Positions 1-9,431 of a DNA stretch of 64,000 nucleotides are shown here, in pieces (within the stretch, counting starts at the first letter, position 1; each line of letters begins with the position of its first letter). Source of the DNA: Methylophilales bacterium LSUCC0135 (GTDB lineage: Bacteria > Pseudomonadota > Gammaproteobacteria > Burkholderiales > Methylophilaceae). The position numbers were made by a program, and so were the translations under genes. The stretch is taken from positions 1 to 64,000 of the forward strand of contig MCAW01000009.1 of NCBI GenBank assembly GCA_001704575.1. Direction: 5' to 3'. The notes beneath the pieces are model-generated. The model was not told the origin of the DNA and searched no databases. It was given only the letters and a program-made list of their open reading frames with translations.

Positions 1-88
1 GTTTAATTCCCAACTATTACTTTTTCCTCTTTCGAGGTGGTATTGTTTAATTCCCAACTATTACTTTTTCCTCTTTCGAGGTGGTATT
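1..88. repeat. 44-bp perfect tandem repeat, two copies
   Basis: Positions 1-44 and 45-88 are identical; the second copy then runs into unique sequence. On the minus strand the unit lies at the downstream end of an rRNA leader and ends in GGGAATTAAAC, which resembles the bases usually found just before a 16S rRNA gene. It may be a true leader duplication. Because it sits exactly at the window edge, it could also be an assembly overlap artefact. Confidence 0.85.
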
Positions 89-338
89 TCGATTCGCTTA
101 TCACTCAAATGAATCTTAGGTATGTGCTTAAATAATTTAAGCGTCGTACTAAAGTTCATTCTAAGTGTAAGACTTGTATCTTGAGCGCCATCCCTCTGCA
201 ATTCCATTCAGCCTAAGCCAAACAGCCCATCAGGTGACCCCCTCATCTACAAGCACTCACACTTATCGATTGTTCAGGTTTTTAAAGAGCGGTATTACTT
301 TTTACTGCTTCGTCGCATCAGCAACGAGAGGGGCGCAT
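1..338 (-). other. rRNA operon leader (16S gene lies beyond the left edge)
   Basis: Read on the minus strand, the transcript from the tandem promoters at 339-459 contains a boxA-like antitermination element (CGCTCTTTAAAAA, about 281-292). This is followed by ACCTGAACAATCGATAAGTGTGAG, here given only as the familiar proteobacterial 16S leader arrangement. No rRNA coding sequence is inside the window, so the 16S assignment is inferred from the leader and promoter architecture. No protein gene is seen in this stretch on either strand. Confidence 0.75.
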
Positions 339-366
339 TATACAGACACTGCCTGACCGGTCAAGT
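339..366 (-). promoter_or_regulatory. rRNA promoter P2
   Basis: Minus strand: -35 TTGACC (361-366), 16-bp spacer, -10 TATAAT (339-344), then a GCGCC discriminator. An A/T-rich block resembling an UP element lies just upstream (about 370-390). A G+C-rich discriminator with a short spacer is typical of promoters under stringent (ppGpp) control. Confidence 0.85.
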
Positions 367-431
367 AGGAAAACAATTTTTTATTTGCCCGGCTTGCCGC
401 CACCCGCTTTGTTGTTGAAGCGAAGGCGCGC

Positions 432-459
432 ATTCTACAGAACTATAAAATTGGGTCAA
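432..459 (-). promoter_or_regulatory. rRNA promoter P1
   Basis: Minus strand: -35 TTGACC (454-459), 16-bp spacer, -10 TAGAAT (432-437), discriminator GCGCGCC. It has the same design as P2 about 93 bp downstream. It starts only about 40 bp after the tyrS stop codon, and no clear terminator lies between them. Confidence 0.8.
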
Positions 460-498
460 TAGCGATTTTGGATTTTTTACAAAGTAATTACATTTGCC

Positions 499-1701
499 TT
501 AATTTATCGTGATGCGAGCGAACTTGCGCTTGCCCACCTGAGCCACTACCGTCACTCCTTTGCTCAAGGCGAGCGCCTTTTCTGCAACCCTTTCACCATC
601 GAGCTTGATGCCGCCCTGCTCGATGGCGCGAAAAGCCTCTGAGGTGCTTGCCACCAGGTTCGCCTGCTTGAGCATTTGCGCTACGCCAATTGAATCACCA
701 TCGATCGACAAATAAACCTCGGGCACATCCTCGGGGATGCCGCCCCTGGAACGATTGACAAAATCCTCCAGGGCAATCTCGGCATCTTTTCTGGAATAAA
801 AACGTTGGACCAACTCCTGCGCAAAGCGGACTTTAATATCTCTCGGGTTGGCTCCCTGCTCGACGGACCGCCTCCATTCAGCAATCGTGCTCAGGCTCTC
901 AAAAGAAAGCAACTCTATATAACGCCACATGAGTTCATCTGAAATCGACATGATTTTGCTGAAAATAGTATTGGCAGGCTCCGCCACACCAATATAGTTG
1001 CCGAGGGACTTCGACATTTTATTGACGCCATCGAGCCCTTCCAGCAATGGCATGGTCAACACGCATTGTGGGCTCTGCCCAGCCTGCTTCTGCAGTTCAC
1101 GTCCCATCAGCAGGTTGAATTTCTGGTCAGTTCCGCCCAGCTCGACATCAGACCTCAATGCAACAGAGTCGTAACCCTGTAGCAAAGGATAGAGAAACTC
1201 GTGTATCGCTATCGGCTGATTGGCCTTGTAGCGCTTGGTGAAATCATCGCGCTCCAGCATGCGTGCCACCGTATAGCTGGCCGCCAGCCTGAGCATGCCG
1301 GCGGCACCCAACTCATTAAGCCATGTAGAGTTGAAAACCACCTCAGTCTGCTCAGGTTTGAGTATCTTGAACACCTGCGTGGCGTAGGATTTGGCGTTTT
1401 CCTGTACCTGCGTTTCGGTCAGGGGTGGACGGGTTACGCTTTTGCCGGTCGGATCGCCGATCATTCCGGTAAAGTCGCCAATCAAAAAAAGAACATGGTG
1501 ACCAAGGTCCTGAAGCTGCCGCAACTTGTTCAACAGCACGGTATGTCCGAGATGCAGATCCGGTGCAGTAGGGTCGAAACCAGCCTTGACGCGCAAGGGC
1601 TGACCCTTCTTCAGCTTTTCGACCAGCTCCTGCTCGATCAGCAGCTCATCGCATCCGCGTTTGATCACCGCAAGATTTTCTTCTATGTCATATGTACTCA
1701 T
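499..1701 (-). CDS. tyrS: Tyrosyl-tRNA synthetase
   Basis: Class I aminoacyl-tRNA synthetase charging tRNA-Tyr in the cytosol. The 400-residue product has the HLGH signature at residues 50-53 and KMSKS near residue 230. A C-terminal S4-like RNA-binding segment ([10 protein letters not shown]) is visible. ATG at 1701 is chosen over an upstream in-frame TTG. The gene is divergent from the M23 peptidase gene and lies upstream of the rRNA promoters on the same strand, so read-through into the rRNA operon is possible. Confidence 0.97.
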   Translation of the reverse strand: MSTYDIEENLAVIKRGCDELLIEQELVEKLKKGQPLRVKAGFDPTAPDLHLGHTVLLNKLRQLQDLGHHVLFLIGDFTGMIGDPTGKSVTRPPLTETQVQENAKSYATQVFKILKPEQTEVVFNSTWLNELGAAGMLRLAASYTVARMLERDDFTKRYKANQPIAIHEFLYPLLQGYDSVALRSDVELGGTDQKFNLLMGRELQKQAGQSPQCVLTMPLLEGLDGVNKMSKSLGNYIGVAEPANTIFSKIMSISDELMWRYIELLSFESLSTIAEWRRSVEQGANPRDIKVRFAQELVQRFYSRKDAEIALEDFVNRSRGGIPEDVPEVYLSIDGDSIGVAQMLKQANLVASTSEAFRAIEQGGIKLDGERVAEKALALSKGVTVVAQVGKRKFARITIN

Positions 1702-1796
1702 CAAAACCCTTTACTGCCACTTTTTATGCATGTGTTCAACACGCAGGGCTTTTCTGTTACCATCACTGGCCTAACCAGTAAATTCAGAGATTGCTT

Positions 1797-3146
1797 ATGC
1801 CCGCGAGCAAAACCAATATCTTAGCGCAAAAATTCAATTTAAAAGAACGCAAGCTGCGACTGCGCTGGTTACTGGCACTTTCAAGCTTGCCGCTATTCGG
1901 CATATTCGCTGCTTTCGCTATTGCGCCACAGACCATCACAGATGATATTGAAATCAGTACCGTCATTGAAGAAGTCATTCTTCCTCAAGCCAGCACAGAT
2001 GGACTTCCGATCACAACGGCAGATGCCGGCTTCTCCGGCGATTCCTACTGGCAAGTCGAGCAAGTGCGACGCGACGACACCCTTGCAAGCCTGCTGAGAC
2101 GACTCAACATAAGTAATCCCGAAGCCCTCACATTCCTGCGCCAGCACCCGGATGCCGCTCCTTTGTTCAGCCAGCTTCGCCCGGGCCGTACCATCAGCGC
2201 AGAAACCAATCTTGATGGCGAACTCTTACGTCTGGAATATGAAATCGACTACGCTAATTCGCTGGTCGTAGAACGTACAGATCAAGGATACCAAGCTGAA
2301 AGAAAAGCCACCGCACTGGAAACGTTGCCGACACTGAAGTCTTCTGAGATCAGCAGCTCACTGTTTGCAGCCACAGATGCGGCCGGGATACCCGATCAGA
2401 TTGCCATTCAAATAGCCGAGATTTTCTCGAGCGAAATCGACTTCCACAGCGATTTGCGCAAGGGAGATCGCTTCAACGTGGTTTACGAATCGCAATACAA
2501 GGATGGCCAATTAGTCAAAGCTGGCCTGGTGCTGGCGGCAGAGTTCACGAATCAGGGCAAAACTCATCGCGCCATCGTGTATCGTAACCCTGAAGGCCAA
2601 GTCAACTACTACACGCCTGAAGGCAAGAGCCTGCACAAATCCTTCCTGCGTTCACCACTGGAATTTTCGCGCATCAGCTCCGGATTCAGCCTTGGCCGTT
2701 TTCATCCTGTACTGCAGAAAATGCGCGCCCACAAAGGCGTTGACTACGCAGCGCCAACCGGCACACGCATCAAGGCAGTCGCCGATGGCATTGTTAGCTT
2801 TGTAGGCGTCAAGGGCGGCTACGGCAATGTAGTCATCCTCAAGCATCAGAACAATATGAGCACGCTCTATGCCCATCTTTCGCGTTTTTCTCCCGGCTTG
2901 CGTAGCGGCCAGCGAGTTTCGCAAGGTCAGATCATCGGCGCTGTCGGCATGAGCGGTCTGGCAACCGGCCCCCACCTGCATTACGAACTTCTGGTCAACG
3001 GGCAGCACCGCGACCCACTCAAGGTCGCCTTGCCAACCGCTTCCCCCATTCCATCGAAGTACAAGGCTGATTTCTTTGCTTCCAGCAGGCCTCTGCTCGC
3101 TCAGCTCAGTTTGCTGGGTGCGGGCACACTCGCATCTGCTGAATAA
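1797..3146 (+). CDS. M23 family murein metallopeptidase, membrane anchored
   Basis: Predicted periplasmic zinc endopeptidase that cuts peptidoglycan cross-links. The 449-residue protein has a basic N-terminus followed by one hydrophobic segment (about residues 25-45), acting as signal anchor. A LysM/OapA-like region (about 80-150) precedes the C-terminal M23 (LytM) domain. Metal ligands are visible as HKGVD (about 312) and HLHYE (about 392), so it is probably active. ATG at 1797 is preferred over TTG at 1791. The order tyrS, M23 peptidase, anmK is common in betaproteobacteria and joins cell-wall turnover genes. Confidence 0.92.
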   Translation: MPASKTNILAQKFNLKERKLRLRWLLALSSLPLFGIFAAFAIAPQTITDDIEISTVIEEVILPQASTDGLPITTADAGFSGDSYWQVEQVRRDDTLASLLRRLNISNPEALTFLRQHPDAAPLFSQLRPGRTISAETNLDGELLRLEYEIDYANSLVVERTDQGYQAERKATALETLPTLKSSEISSSLFAATDAAGIPDQIAIQIAEIFSSEIDFHSDLRKGDRFNVVYESQYKDGQLVKAGLVLAAEFTNQGKTHRAIVYRNPEGQVNYYTPEGKSLHKSFLRSPLEFSRISSGFSLGRFHPVLQKMRAHKGVDYAAPTGTRIKAVADGIVSFVGVKGGYGNVVILKHQNNMSTLYAHLSRFSPGLRSGQRVSQGQIIGAVGMSGLATGPHLHYELLVNGQHRDPLKVALPTASPIPSKYKADFFASSRPLLAQLSLLGAGTLASAE

Positions 3147-3181
3147 TTGAGCCTTAACGGCAGGCCTGACAGTTTCAGATT

Positions 3182-4276
3182 GTGGCCGCAAAGCTCTATA
3201 TCGGACTGATGTCCGGCACCAGTCTGGATGGTGTTGATGCCGCCTTGCTTGTCACAAACGGCAAAACATTCAAGGTCAAGCATTCTCATTTTTTGCCTTA
3301 CGACAAAGCGCTACGCGAAGAATTGCTCGATCTGCACGGGATCGGCACAAACGAGCTGGAACGTGTTGCTCTGACAGGCAACAAATTAAGTCACCTATAC
3401 GCCGACGCTGTTCAGAGGCTATTGGAAAAATCTGCAGTATCCGGACCGGACATCAGCGCTGTGGGCTGTCATGGGCAAACCGTCCGGCACAGGCCGGAAG
3501 CCGGATTCTCCCTGCAGATTTTCAACCCCGCACTGCTCGCCGAATTAACGGGCCTGACCGTAGTCGCTGATTTCCGTAGTCGAGATATCGCAGCCGGCGG
3601 GCAAGGCGCACCATTGGTACCGGCTTTTCATCGCGCTGCTTTCAGCCATCCATCCATCAACCGAGTCGTACTTAACATTGGTGGCATCGCCAATCTCAGC
3701 TATCTGCCGGCGAATGGCGAGGTCACCGGTTTTGATACAGGCCCGGGAAACATGCTGATGGATGCCTGGATAATGCATTGCAAGCAAAAAACTTATGATG
3801 AAAACGGCACATGGGCTGCTGGCGGCAGAGTGATTCCCGGACTATTGGAGCAAATGCTTGATGAAGCATTTTTCACGATGGCACCTCCAAAAAGCACGGG
3901 GCGGGATCTGTTCGATCTGGAATGGCTGCAAGCGCATTTGAATCCGCAATATCAGGCGGAAGATGTTCAACGAACATTACTGGAGCTGTCCGCTCTCAGC
4001 ATCGCGTCAGCGATAAATCAATATTGCGGTAATGCAGAGGAAATCTACGTCTGTGGTGGAGGTGCGTACAATCTTTGCTTGCTCAGGCGCTTGCGCGAAT
4101 TGCTTCACCCTGTAAAAATTGAGCTTTCCGATGTTTTGGGTATCGCAGTGAATACCGTCGAAGCCGCTGCCTTTGCATGGCTGGCTGAACAAGCCATGCT
4201 GCGCAGGCCAGGAAACCTGCCGTCTGCAACCGGCGCCAAAGGTCCAAGAATTCTAGGTGCAATTTATGCTAGCTGA
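3182..4276 (+). CDS. anmK: Anhydro-N-acetylmuramic acid kinase
   Basis: Phosphorylates and opens 1,6-anhydro-MurNAc released during peptidoglycan turnover, giving MurNAc-6-phosphate for recycling. The 364-residue product has the N-terminal GLMSGTSLDGVDA phosphate-binding motif and the later FDTGPGNMLMDAW and CGGGAYN motifs of the AnmK family. Translation appears to start at GTG 3182; the next in-frame ATG is inside the MSGTS motif and too late. It lies 35 bp after the M23 peptidase gene and is probably cotranscribed with it. Confidence 0.95.
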   Translation: MAAKLYIGLMSGTSLDGVDAALLVTNGKTFKVKHSHFLPYDKALREELLDLHGIGTNELERVALTGNKLSHLYADAVQRLLEKSAVSGPDISAVGCHGQTVRHRPEAGFSLQIFNPALLAELTGLTVVADFRSRDIAAGGQGAPLVPAFHRAAFSHPSINRVVLNIGGIANLSYLPANGEVTGFDTGPGNMLMDAWIMHCKQKTYDENGTWAAGGRVIPGLLEQMLDEAFFTMAPPKSTGRDLFDLEWLQAHLNPQYQAEDVQRTLLELSALSIASAINQYCGNAEEIYVCGGGAYNLCLLRRLRELLHPVKIELSDVLGIAVNTVEAAAFAWLAEQAMLRRPGNLPSATGAKGPRILGAIYAS

Positions 4277-4318
4277 ATAGCAATAGCACCTTACCAATTT
4301 TGATTTTGATTGTTACCA

Positions 4319-5614
4319 ATGATGAAACCTACAAAAGTCACGCTTACATTTGATAACGGTTTAGCGCCGATTGATCTGCCGATATTGTCCGGCAACCTCG
4401 GACCCGATGTCATCGATATTCGCAGCCTGGCTAAACACGGAATCTTTACCTACGACCCGGGCTTTCTATCTACCGCATCATGCCACTCGGAGATTACCTA
4501 CATCGATGGTGAAGAAGGTCTGCTTTATTACCGAGGCTATCCGATTGAACAGCTGGCTGAGCACTGCGATTTTCTCGAAGTATCGTATTTGCTGATGTAT
4601 GGCGAATTGCCTAACGCAGCGGAAAAACAACAGTTCACGGAAAAAATCATGCAGCACACCATGCTGCATGATCAGCTCAACAATATTTTCCGGGGGTTCA
4701 GGCGCGACGCCCATCCGATGGCCGTCATGGTCGGCATTGTCGGCTCGATGTCGGCTTTCTATCACGAGGCGCTTGACATTCGCGACCCCAGAAACCGAGA
4801 AATTTCGGCATGTCGTCTACTGGCAAAGGTTCCGACTATCGCCGCATGGAGCTATAAGTACAATATCGGCGAACCGTTTATGTATCCGAAAAACCGATTC
4901 AATTATGCCGAAAACTTCATGCACATGATGTTTGCCACGCCATGCGAGGAGTATGTGCCCAACCCCATATTGTCAAAGGCATTCGAGCGTATCCTGATCC
5001 TGCACGCGGATCATGAACAGAATGCCTCAACATCAACAGTCCGGCTCGCGGGCTCAAGCGGAGCCAACCCTTTTGCCTGCGTAGCATCCGGTATCGCATC
5101 CTTGTGGGGTCCTGCCCACGGTGGCGCCAATGAGGCAACGCTCAAAATGCTGGAAGAAATCGGCGATGTCAGCCGCATCGGCGAATTCATCAAACGCGCC
5201 AAGGATAAATCCGATTCTTTCCGCCTCATGGGTTTTGGTCATCGCGTGTACAAAAACATGGATCCTCGCGCTGCCATCATGCGACAAACCTGCCATCAGG
5301 TGCTTGATGAACTCGGCCTGCACGATGACCCGATGTTCAAGCTCGCTATCAAACTCGAACAAATCGCGCTGGAAGACGAATACTTTGTCAGCAGGAAACT
5401 CTATCCGAATGTCGACTTCTATTCCGGTATCGTCATGCGGGCAATGGGTATTCCCAACTCCATGTTCACGGCGATTTTTGCCATGGCAAGAACGGCTGGA
5501 TGGGTTTCGCAGTGGAACGAAATGATCTCGGATAGCGAATCAAAGATTGGACGGCCTCGTCAGTTGTATACAGGCCAGCCGCGACGTGACTTCAAACCCA
5601 TGAATCAGCGCTAG
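4319..5614 (+). CDS. gltA: Citrate synthase (type I, hexameric type)
   Basis: Condenses oxaloacetate and acetyl-CoA to citrate at the entry to the TCA cycle. The protein of about 431 residues shows [10 protein letters not shown] (about 229), GPAHGGANE (about 267), GFGHRVYK (about 308) and VDFYSG with the catalytic Asp. Its length and the N-terminal domain before the helical core match the NADH-sensitive bacterial type. ATG at 4319 or 4322 are both possible; a TTG at 4310 is less likely. In many betaproteobacteria gltA is with the sdh genes, so this position after anmK is somewhat unusual. A strong terminator follows. Confidence 0.96.
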   Translation: MMKPTKVTLTFDNGLAPIDLPILSGNLGPDVIDIRSLAKHGIFTYDPGFLSTASCHSEITYIDGEEGLLYYRGYPIEQLAEHCDFLEVSYLLMYGELPNAAEKQQFTEKIMQHTMLHDQLNNIFRGFRRDAHPMAVMVGIVGSMSAFYHEALDIRDPRNREISACRLLAKVPTIAAWSYKYNIGEPFMYPKNRFNYAENFMHMMFATPCEEYVPNPILSKAFERILILHADHEQNASTSTVRLAGSSGANPFACVASGIASLWGPAHGGANEATLKMLEEIGDVSRIGEFIKRAKDKSDSFRLMGFGHRVYKNMDPRAAIMRQTCHQVLDELGLHDDPMFKLAIKLEQIALEDEYFVSRKLYPNVDFYSGIVMRAMGIPNSMFTAIFAMARTAGWVSQWNEMISDSESKIGRPRQLYTGQPRRDFKPMNQR

Positions 5615-5654
5615 CCTGAGGCTTGTGCCCTGAGCGCTATTAGGACTGTTTAAC

Positions 5655-5695
5655 AAAAAGAAAAAAGGGGCATCATGCCCCTTTTTTTCTTTTTT
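5655..5695. terminator. Bidirectional rho-independent terminator
   Basis: GGGGCA (5667-5672), loop TCA, TGCCCC (5676-5681), flanked by an A-run on the left and a T-run on the right. It can therefore end gltA (+) and erpA (-), which converge here. Confidence 0.9.
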
Positions 5696-5722
5696 CAGCG
5701 CAGGATCGTTCAGACTGATCGT

Positions 5723-6073
5723 TCAGGCCGAGAAAGATGAGCCGCAACCGCAGGTGCTGGTTGCATTCGGGTTGCGAATGACGAACTGCGAACCTTGCAG
5801 ACTATCCTGATAATCGATTTCTGCGCCCATCAGATACTGCAGGCTCATCGGATCAATCAGCAGGCTGACCCCGTTCTTTTCAACCTGGGTGTCATCTTCG
5901 TTCACCTCTTCTTCAAAGGTAAAACCGTACTGGAAGCCGGAGCAACCACCACCACTTACAAATACGCGCAATTTGAGATCAGGCGTACCTTCCTCATCAA
6001 TCAGCTCCTTGACTTTCTGGGCTGCGTTTTCAGTGAAAATCAGCGGGCTTGGCATTTCTGTTACTGCGTTCAT
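5723..6073 (-). CDS. erpA: Iron-sulfur cluster insertion protein ErpA
   Basis: A-type carrier that delivers Fe-S clusters to apoproteins, for example in isoprenoid synthesis and respiration. The 116-residue product keeps the three cluster ligands Cys44 (GGGCSG), Cys108 and Cys110 (CGCG). ATG at 6073 is chosen because GGAGTT precedes it and the length matches the family; an upstream TTG at 6118 would add 15 unconserved residues. It follows a bactofilin gene on the same strand. Confidence 0.96.
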   Translation of the reverse strand: MNAVTEMPSPLIFTENAAQKVKELIDEEGTPDLKLRVFVSGGGCSGFQYGFTFEEEVNEDDTQVEKNGVSLLIDPMSLQYLMGAEIDYQDSLQGSQFVIRNPNATSTCGCGSSFSA

Positions 6074-6136
6074 AATCAACTCCTTAATCCCTAATGAAAC
6101 ATTATCCGGCCTTGACAACTGCCGGTCAATCCTTGT

Positions 6137-6538
6137 TTAGTCCCTTGCCGCCACAATGGGCTCGGGAATTGCCCCATCCGCGCGATCTGCCAGATAAACA
6201 AGTTTGCCTTCGACTACAGCACCTGTATGCATTTCCAGCGTTTTATAGCTTACATCTCCTGTGACTCTGGATTTCGCCTGCAATTCAACAAATTGCAATG
6301 CATTGACCGGCCCGATCACTTTACCGTTGAGCACAACATGTGAAACCTTCACCATACCTTCTATGCAACCATGCTCGCTCAGCACAAGCGTACTTGGCAC
6401 CGACTCCATCACATTCCCATGAACAGTGCCGTCGACACGCAAGCCTCCGGAAAAATGCATATCCCCGTCGACACGGGTTTCTGCGCCGACCAGAGTATCA
6501 ATGCGGCTCGCTATCTTGTTGCGGTTTCTAAAGAACAT
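6137..6538 (-). CDS. Bactofilin family protein
   Basis: Small cytoskeletal protein of 133 residues forming a single beta-helix (bactofilin, formerly DUF583). The core (about 20-115) shows repeating short beta strands such as VDGDMHFSGGLRVDGTVHGNV. Family members polymerise at membranes and guide cell-wall or shape proteins; no specific partner can be read from the sequence. It sits between a DUF6776-type membrane gene and erpA on the same strand, an order found in other betaproteobacteria. Confidence 0.92.
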   Translation of the reverse strand: MFFRNRNKIASRIDTLVGAETRVDGDMHFSGGLRVDGTVHGNVMESVPSTLVLSEHGCIEGMVKVSHVVLNGKVIGPVNALQFVELQAKSRVTGDVSYKTLEMHTGAVVEGKLVYLADRADGAIPEPIVAARD

Positions 6539-6561
6539 AGCAATCCTTTTTATATGCGTGC

Positions 6562-7278
6562 TTATATCGGCAAATCAAGTTGCTGCGTGATTTTGGGTTG
6601 TCTGGCGCCCGATTCGATCAGCGTCAATTCCACGGACACATCCTCAAGCGCATCGGTCAGCGTAAACTGCCCGTCAACTCGCTGATAATACTTGAAATTA
6701 ATCTTGACCTGACCAATCAGGTCCTGCCCGTTGCGCAAGGGCAAGGGCAAGGTAATGACTTCACCATCTTTCATGCCTTTGAGGTTCAACATGAGCCTGC
6801 CCTGCGCCCACTTGTCATGCCGTCCGGACTGAATCAGAAGCACGTGATACTCATATTGATTCTGGGATTTGCCTTTATTGATCTTGAAACTATGCAATTT
6901 GAGTTCGCCGGAGGTCGCATTTTCACTGAGTATGCCGCGGTAAAAAGCGAGCTCTTCCTTCAGCCGCATGGACTCATCCTGCAACGCAGCAATCTCTTCG
7001 GCAAGCGTTCTTTGTGCTGCACGCTCAACCTGAAGTTGCCGCTCGCGATACACGGTTTTTGCCTCCAGTGTCTGATTGTCCCGCAGCAGACCATTGAGAT
7101 TTCGCATCAGCGTATCGTAATCGACACCTGAGTACTGCCAATATCCGATCAGGTAGCCTAGCAATACCAACAAAGCCACGACCAGCAGCTGTAAATACCA
7201 AGGCTGCGTCGGACGCAGAACAACCTTTTTCGCCGTCGTGCCGAAATGCCCACGCAATCGTCGCGAAACTTTTCTCAT
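6562..7278 (-). CDS. DUF6776-type membrane protein with coiled coil
   Basis: The product has about 238 residues: a basic N-terminus, one transmembrane helix (about 28-50), a coiled-coil stretch (about 58-115, heptad-like LLRDNQTLEAK to SMRLKEELAFYRGIL), and a C-terminal beta-rich domain. The family is conserved in betaproteobacteria near bactofilin; its function is unknown. Topology suggests the C-terminal domain is periplasmic. ATG at 7278 is chosen because it lies just after the argC stop; an earlier start would overlap argC. A role beside bactofilin in the envelope is inference only. Confidence 0.8.
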   Translation of the reverse strand: MRKVSRRLRGHFGTTAKKVVLRPTQPWYLQLLVVALLVLLGYLIGYWQYSGVDYDTLMRNLNGLLRDNQTLEAKTVYRERQLQVERAAQRTLAEEIAALQDESMRLKEELAFYRGILSENATSGELKLHSFKINKGKSQNQYEYHVLLIQSGRHDKWAQGRLMLNLKGMKDGEVITLPLPLRNGQDLIGQVKINFKYYQRVDGQFTLTDALEDVSVELTLIESGARQPKITQQLDLPI

Positions 7279-7282
7279 GACC

Positions 7283-8326
7283 TCATGGCAACAGAGGTAC
7301 CACTTCCAGTCCGGTACGCTCCGGCAAGCCAAACATGATATTCATGTTCTGCACGGATTGACCTGCAGCACCTTTGACCAAATTGTCGATCACCGAAAGA
7401 ACCACCACAGTATCACCGCCCTGCGGTTGGTGCACGGCTATACGGCAATGATTGGAAGCACGCACCGACCGCGTTTCCGGGTGAGAATTTGCGGGCAGTA
7501 TGTCAACAAAATGCTCATTGCGGTAAGTCTCTTCAAACAACCGCTGAAGATCACAAGGGGTTTTCAGTCTGGCATAAAGTGTTGCATGAATTCCGCGTAT
7601 CAGCGGCGTAAGATGCGGGACAAATGTCAGGCCGACCGGCATACCGGCAATATTGCTCAAACCCTGACTGATCTCCGGCAGATGTCTATGTCCGCCTACA
7701 CCATACGCCTTGAAGTTATCCGCAGCCTCTGCGAAAAATGTATGTACCTCTGCTTTGCGGCCGGCGCCGCTGACACCGGATTTGGCATCGGCAATCAGGC
7801 TGGCCGGATCGACGACACCGGCTTGCAACAACGGCATGAAGCCCAATTGCACAGCGGTCGGGTAGCATCCGGGGTTGGCGATCAAGCGCGCATTGCGGAT
7901 CTGCGCCCGATTGAACTCAGGCAAGCCATAAACCGCCTCACCAATCAGATCGGGACAGGCATGCTGCATGCCGTACCATTTTTCCCAAACCCCGACATCC
8001 CTGATACGAAAATCAGCCGCCAGGTCGATGACTCTTACACCATTGTCCAGCAGCGCTCTGGTCTGTTGCATGGCAATACCGTTAGGCGTTGCAAAAAACA
8101 CCACATCGCAAATGCCAAGATCAGCACTGGCGGGATCGACAAAACTCAAGTCGACATAGCCGCGCAGACTGGGGAACATGTCAGCGACGGGCAGGCCGGC
8201 TTCACCGCGTGAAGTGATGGCTACCAGTTCTGCATGTGGATGCAGGGCGAGCAAGCGTAACAGTTCTACACCCGTATAGCCTGTGCCGCCAACAATACCG
8301 ATTTTCAATTTTTTAATGCTTGTCAT
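7283..8326 (-). CDS. argC: N-acetyl-gamma-glutamyl-phosphate reductase
   Basis: Reduces N-acetylglutamyl phosphate to the semialdehyde with NADPH in arginine synthesis. The 347-residue protein has the N-terminal Rossmann motif IVGGTGYTG and the active-site Cys154 in NPGCYPT, plus the HRHLPEISQ and LTPLIRGI motifs. It lies downstream of rpsI, separated by a terminator, and is followed after 4 bp by the DUF6776-type gene. argH is elsewhere in this window, so arginine genes are scattered. Confidence 0.97.
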   Translation of the reverse strand: MTSIKKLKIGIVGGTGYTGVELLRLLALHPHAELVAITSRGEAGLPVADMFPSLRGYVDLSFVDPASADLGICDVVFFATPNGIAMQQTRALLDNGVRVIDLAADFRIRDVGVWEKWYGMQHACPDLIGEAVYGLPEFNRAQIRNARLIANPGCYPTAVQLGFMPLLQAGVVDPASLIADAKSGVSGAGRKAEVHTFFAEAADNFKAYGVGGHRHLPEISQGLSNIAGMPVGLTFVPHLTPLIRGIHATLYARLKTPCDLQRLFEETYRNEHFVDILPANSHPETRSVRASNHCRIAVHQPQGGDTVVVLSVIDNLVKGAAGQSVQNMNIMFGLPERTGLEVVPLLP

Positions 8327-8417
8327 GTTCTTGATAAATTCAGGTCGTCAGACCATATTGGGGATTTAGATAGTAACAAAATTTCAGATAAAACCACAAA
8401 GTAACGGCCATAAAAGG

Positions 8418-8442
8418 AAAAAGCCGCAATGTGCGGCTTTTT
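8418..8442 (-). terminator. Rho-independent terminator after rpsI
   Basis: Left arm 8418-8428 and right arm 8432-8442 pair perfectly (GCCGCA / TGCGGC core) with A and T runs outside. It ends the rplM-rpsI transcript before argC. Confidence 0.88.
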
Positions 8443-8468
8443 CAGGTCTGACTTTGCAGATACAGCGA

Positions 8469-8861
8469 TTAACGCTTGGAGAACTGTTTACGACGGCGCG
8501 CTTTGCGCAGACCGACTTTTTTACGTTCAACTTCGCGTGCATCACGTGTCACGAAACCTGCCTTGGACAAAGCACTTTTCAGCGCAGCATCGTAATCGAT
8601 CAGTGCACGGGTGATACCGTGACGGACTGCACCGGCTTGACCGGATTCACCACCACCAGTGACATTGACCATGATATCGAAGCTGGCTTCATTTTCTGTC
8701 AGGGCCAGAGGCTGACGCAGAATCATGCGCGAAGTTTCGCGGGAGAAGTATTCATCGGCCGGCTTGTCGTTGATTACGATGTTGCCCTTGCCGGACTTCA
8801 GAAAAACACGAGCCACTGAGCTTTTGCGACGACCCGTACCGTAGTTGTATTTACCAATCAT
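8469..8861 (-). CDS. rpsI: 30S ribosomal protein S9
   Basis: Small-subunit protein whose C-terminal tail reaches the P-site tRNA. The 130-residue product begins [15 protein letters not shown] and ends in the diagnostic basic tail RRRKQFSKR. It lies 9 bp after rplM and forms the usual L13-S9 operon. Confidence 0.98.
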   Translation of the reverse strand: MIGKYNYGTGRRKSSVARVFLKSGKGNIVINDKPADEYFSRETSRMILRQPLALTENEASFDIMVNVTGGGESGQAGAVRHGITRALIDYDAALKSALSKAGFVTRDAREVERKKVGLRKARRRKQFSKR

Positions 8862-8870
8862 GTCTAATCC

Positions 8871-9311
8871 TTAAGCCTGGCTTTGAATTTTCAAAGGCTG
8901 TGGTTGTTGCGCAACATGGTCATGCTTCTCGCCGGCATAAACCTTGAGCTTGCGAATCATGGCGTAGCCGAGAGGACCCTTGGGCAGCATGCCCTTGACA
9001 GCCTTTTCCAGCGCACGGCCAGGGAATCTTTCCTGCATCTTGCCAAAAGTCGTTGTGGAAATACCACCTGGGTAACCACTGTGGCGGTGATAAAGCTTGT
9101 CATCAGCCTTGTTGCCGGTCACCTTGATCTTGTCAGCATTGACCACAACAATGTAATCGCCAGTGTCGACGTGAGGAGTGTAAATGGTCTTGTGCTTGCC
9201 ACGCAGACGGTGTGCGATTTCGCTCGCCAGCCGGCCGAGCACCAGATCGGTTGCATCTACAACGAACCAATCACGCTTTACTTCATGCGGTTTTGCGGAA
9301 AAAGTCTTCAT
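8871..9311 (-). CDS. rplM: 50S ribosomal protein L13
   Basis: Early-assembly protein of the large subunit. The protein of about 146 residues starts [15 protein letters not shown] and contains the conserved [15 protein letters not shown] and GMLPKGPLG motifs. ATG at 9311 fits the family start; an upstream in-frame codon at 9332 would add seven unconserved residues. First gene of the rplM-rpsI operon, with a good promoter just upstream. Confidence 0.98.
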   Translation of the reverse strand: MKTFSAKPHEVKRDWFVVDATDLVLGRLASEIAHRLRGKHKTIYTPHVDTGDYIVVVNADKIKVTGNKADDKLYHRHSGYPGGISTTTFGKMQERFPGRALEKAVKGMLPKGPLGYAMIRKLKVYAGEKHDHVAQQPQPLKIQSQA

Positions 9312-9348
9312 TTGACTACCAATACTTGCCAAAAAAATTAAGAGGGCG

Positions 9349-9378
9349 ATTTTATGCCAGCGCTTGCGTGCTTGTCAA
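9349..9378 (-). promoter_or_regulatory. Promoter of rplM-rpsI
   Basis: Minus strand: -35 TTGACA (9373-9378), 18-bp spacer, -10 TAAAAT (9349-9354), followed by CGCCC. It is about 38 bp upstream of the rplM start. Confidence 0.75.
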
Positions 9379-9431
9379 ACGTTATTATCATCGGGCCGGT
9401 GGCGTTTTGGCGCAAACGTCGCGTTTTGTTT

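Noticed and set aside
1201-1824. 207-residue frame opposite tyrS
   Set aside because: It lies antisense to a clear tyrS reading frame and looks like a shadow of its codon use.
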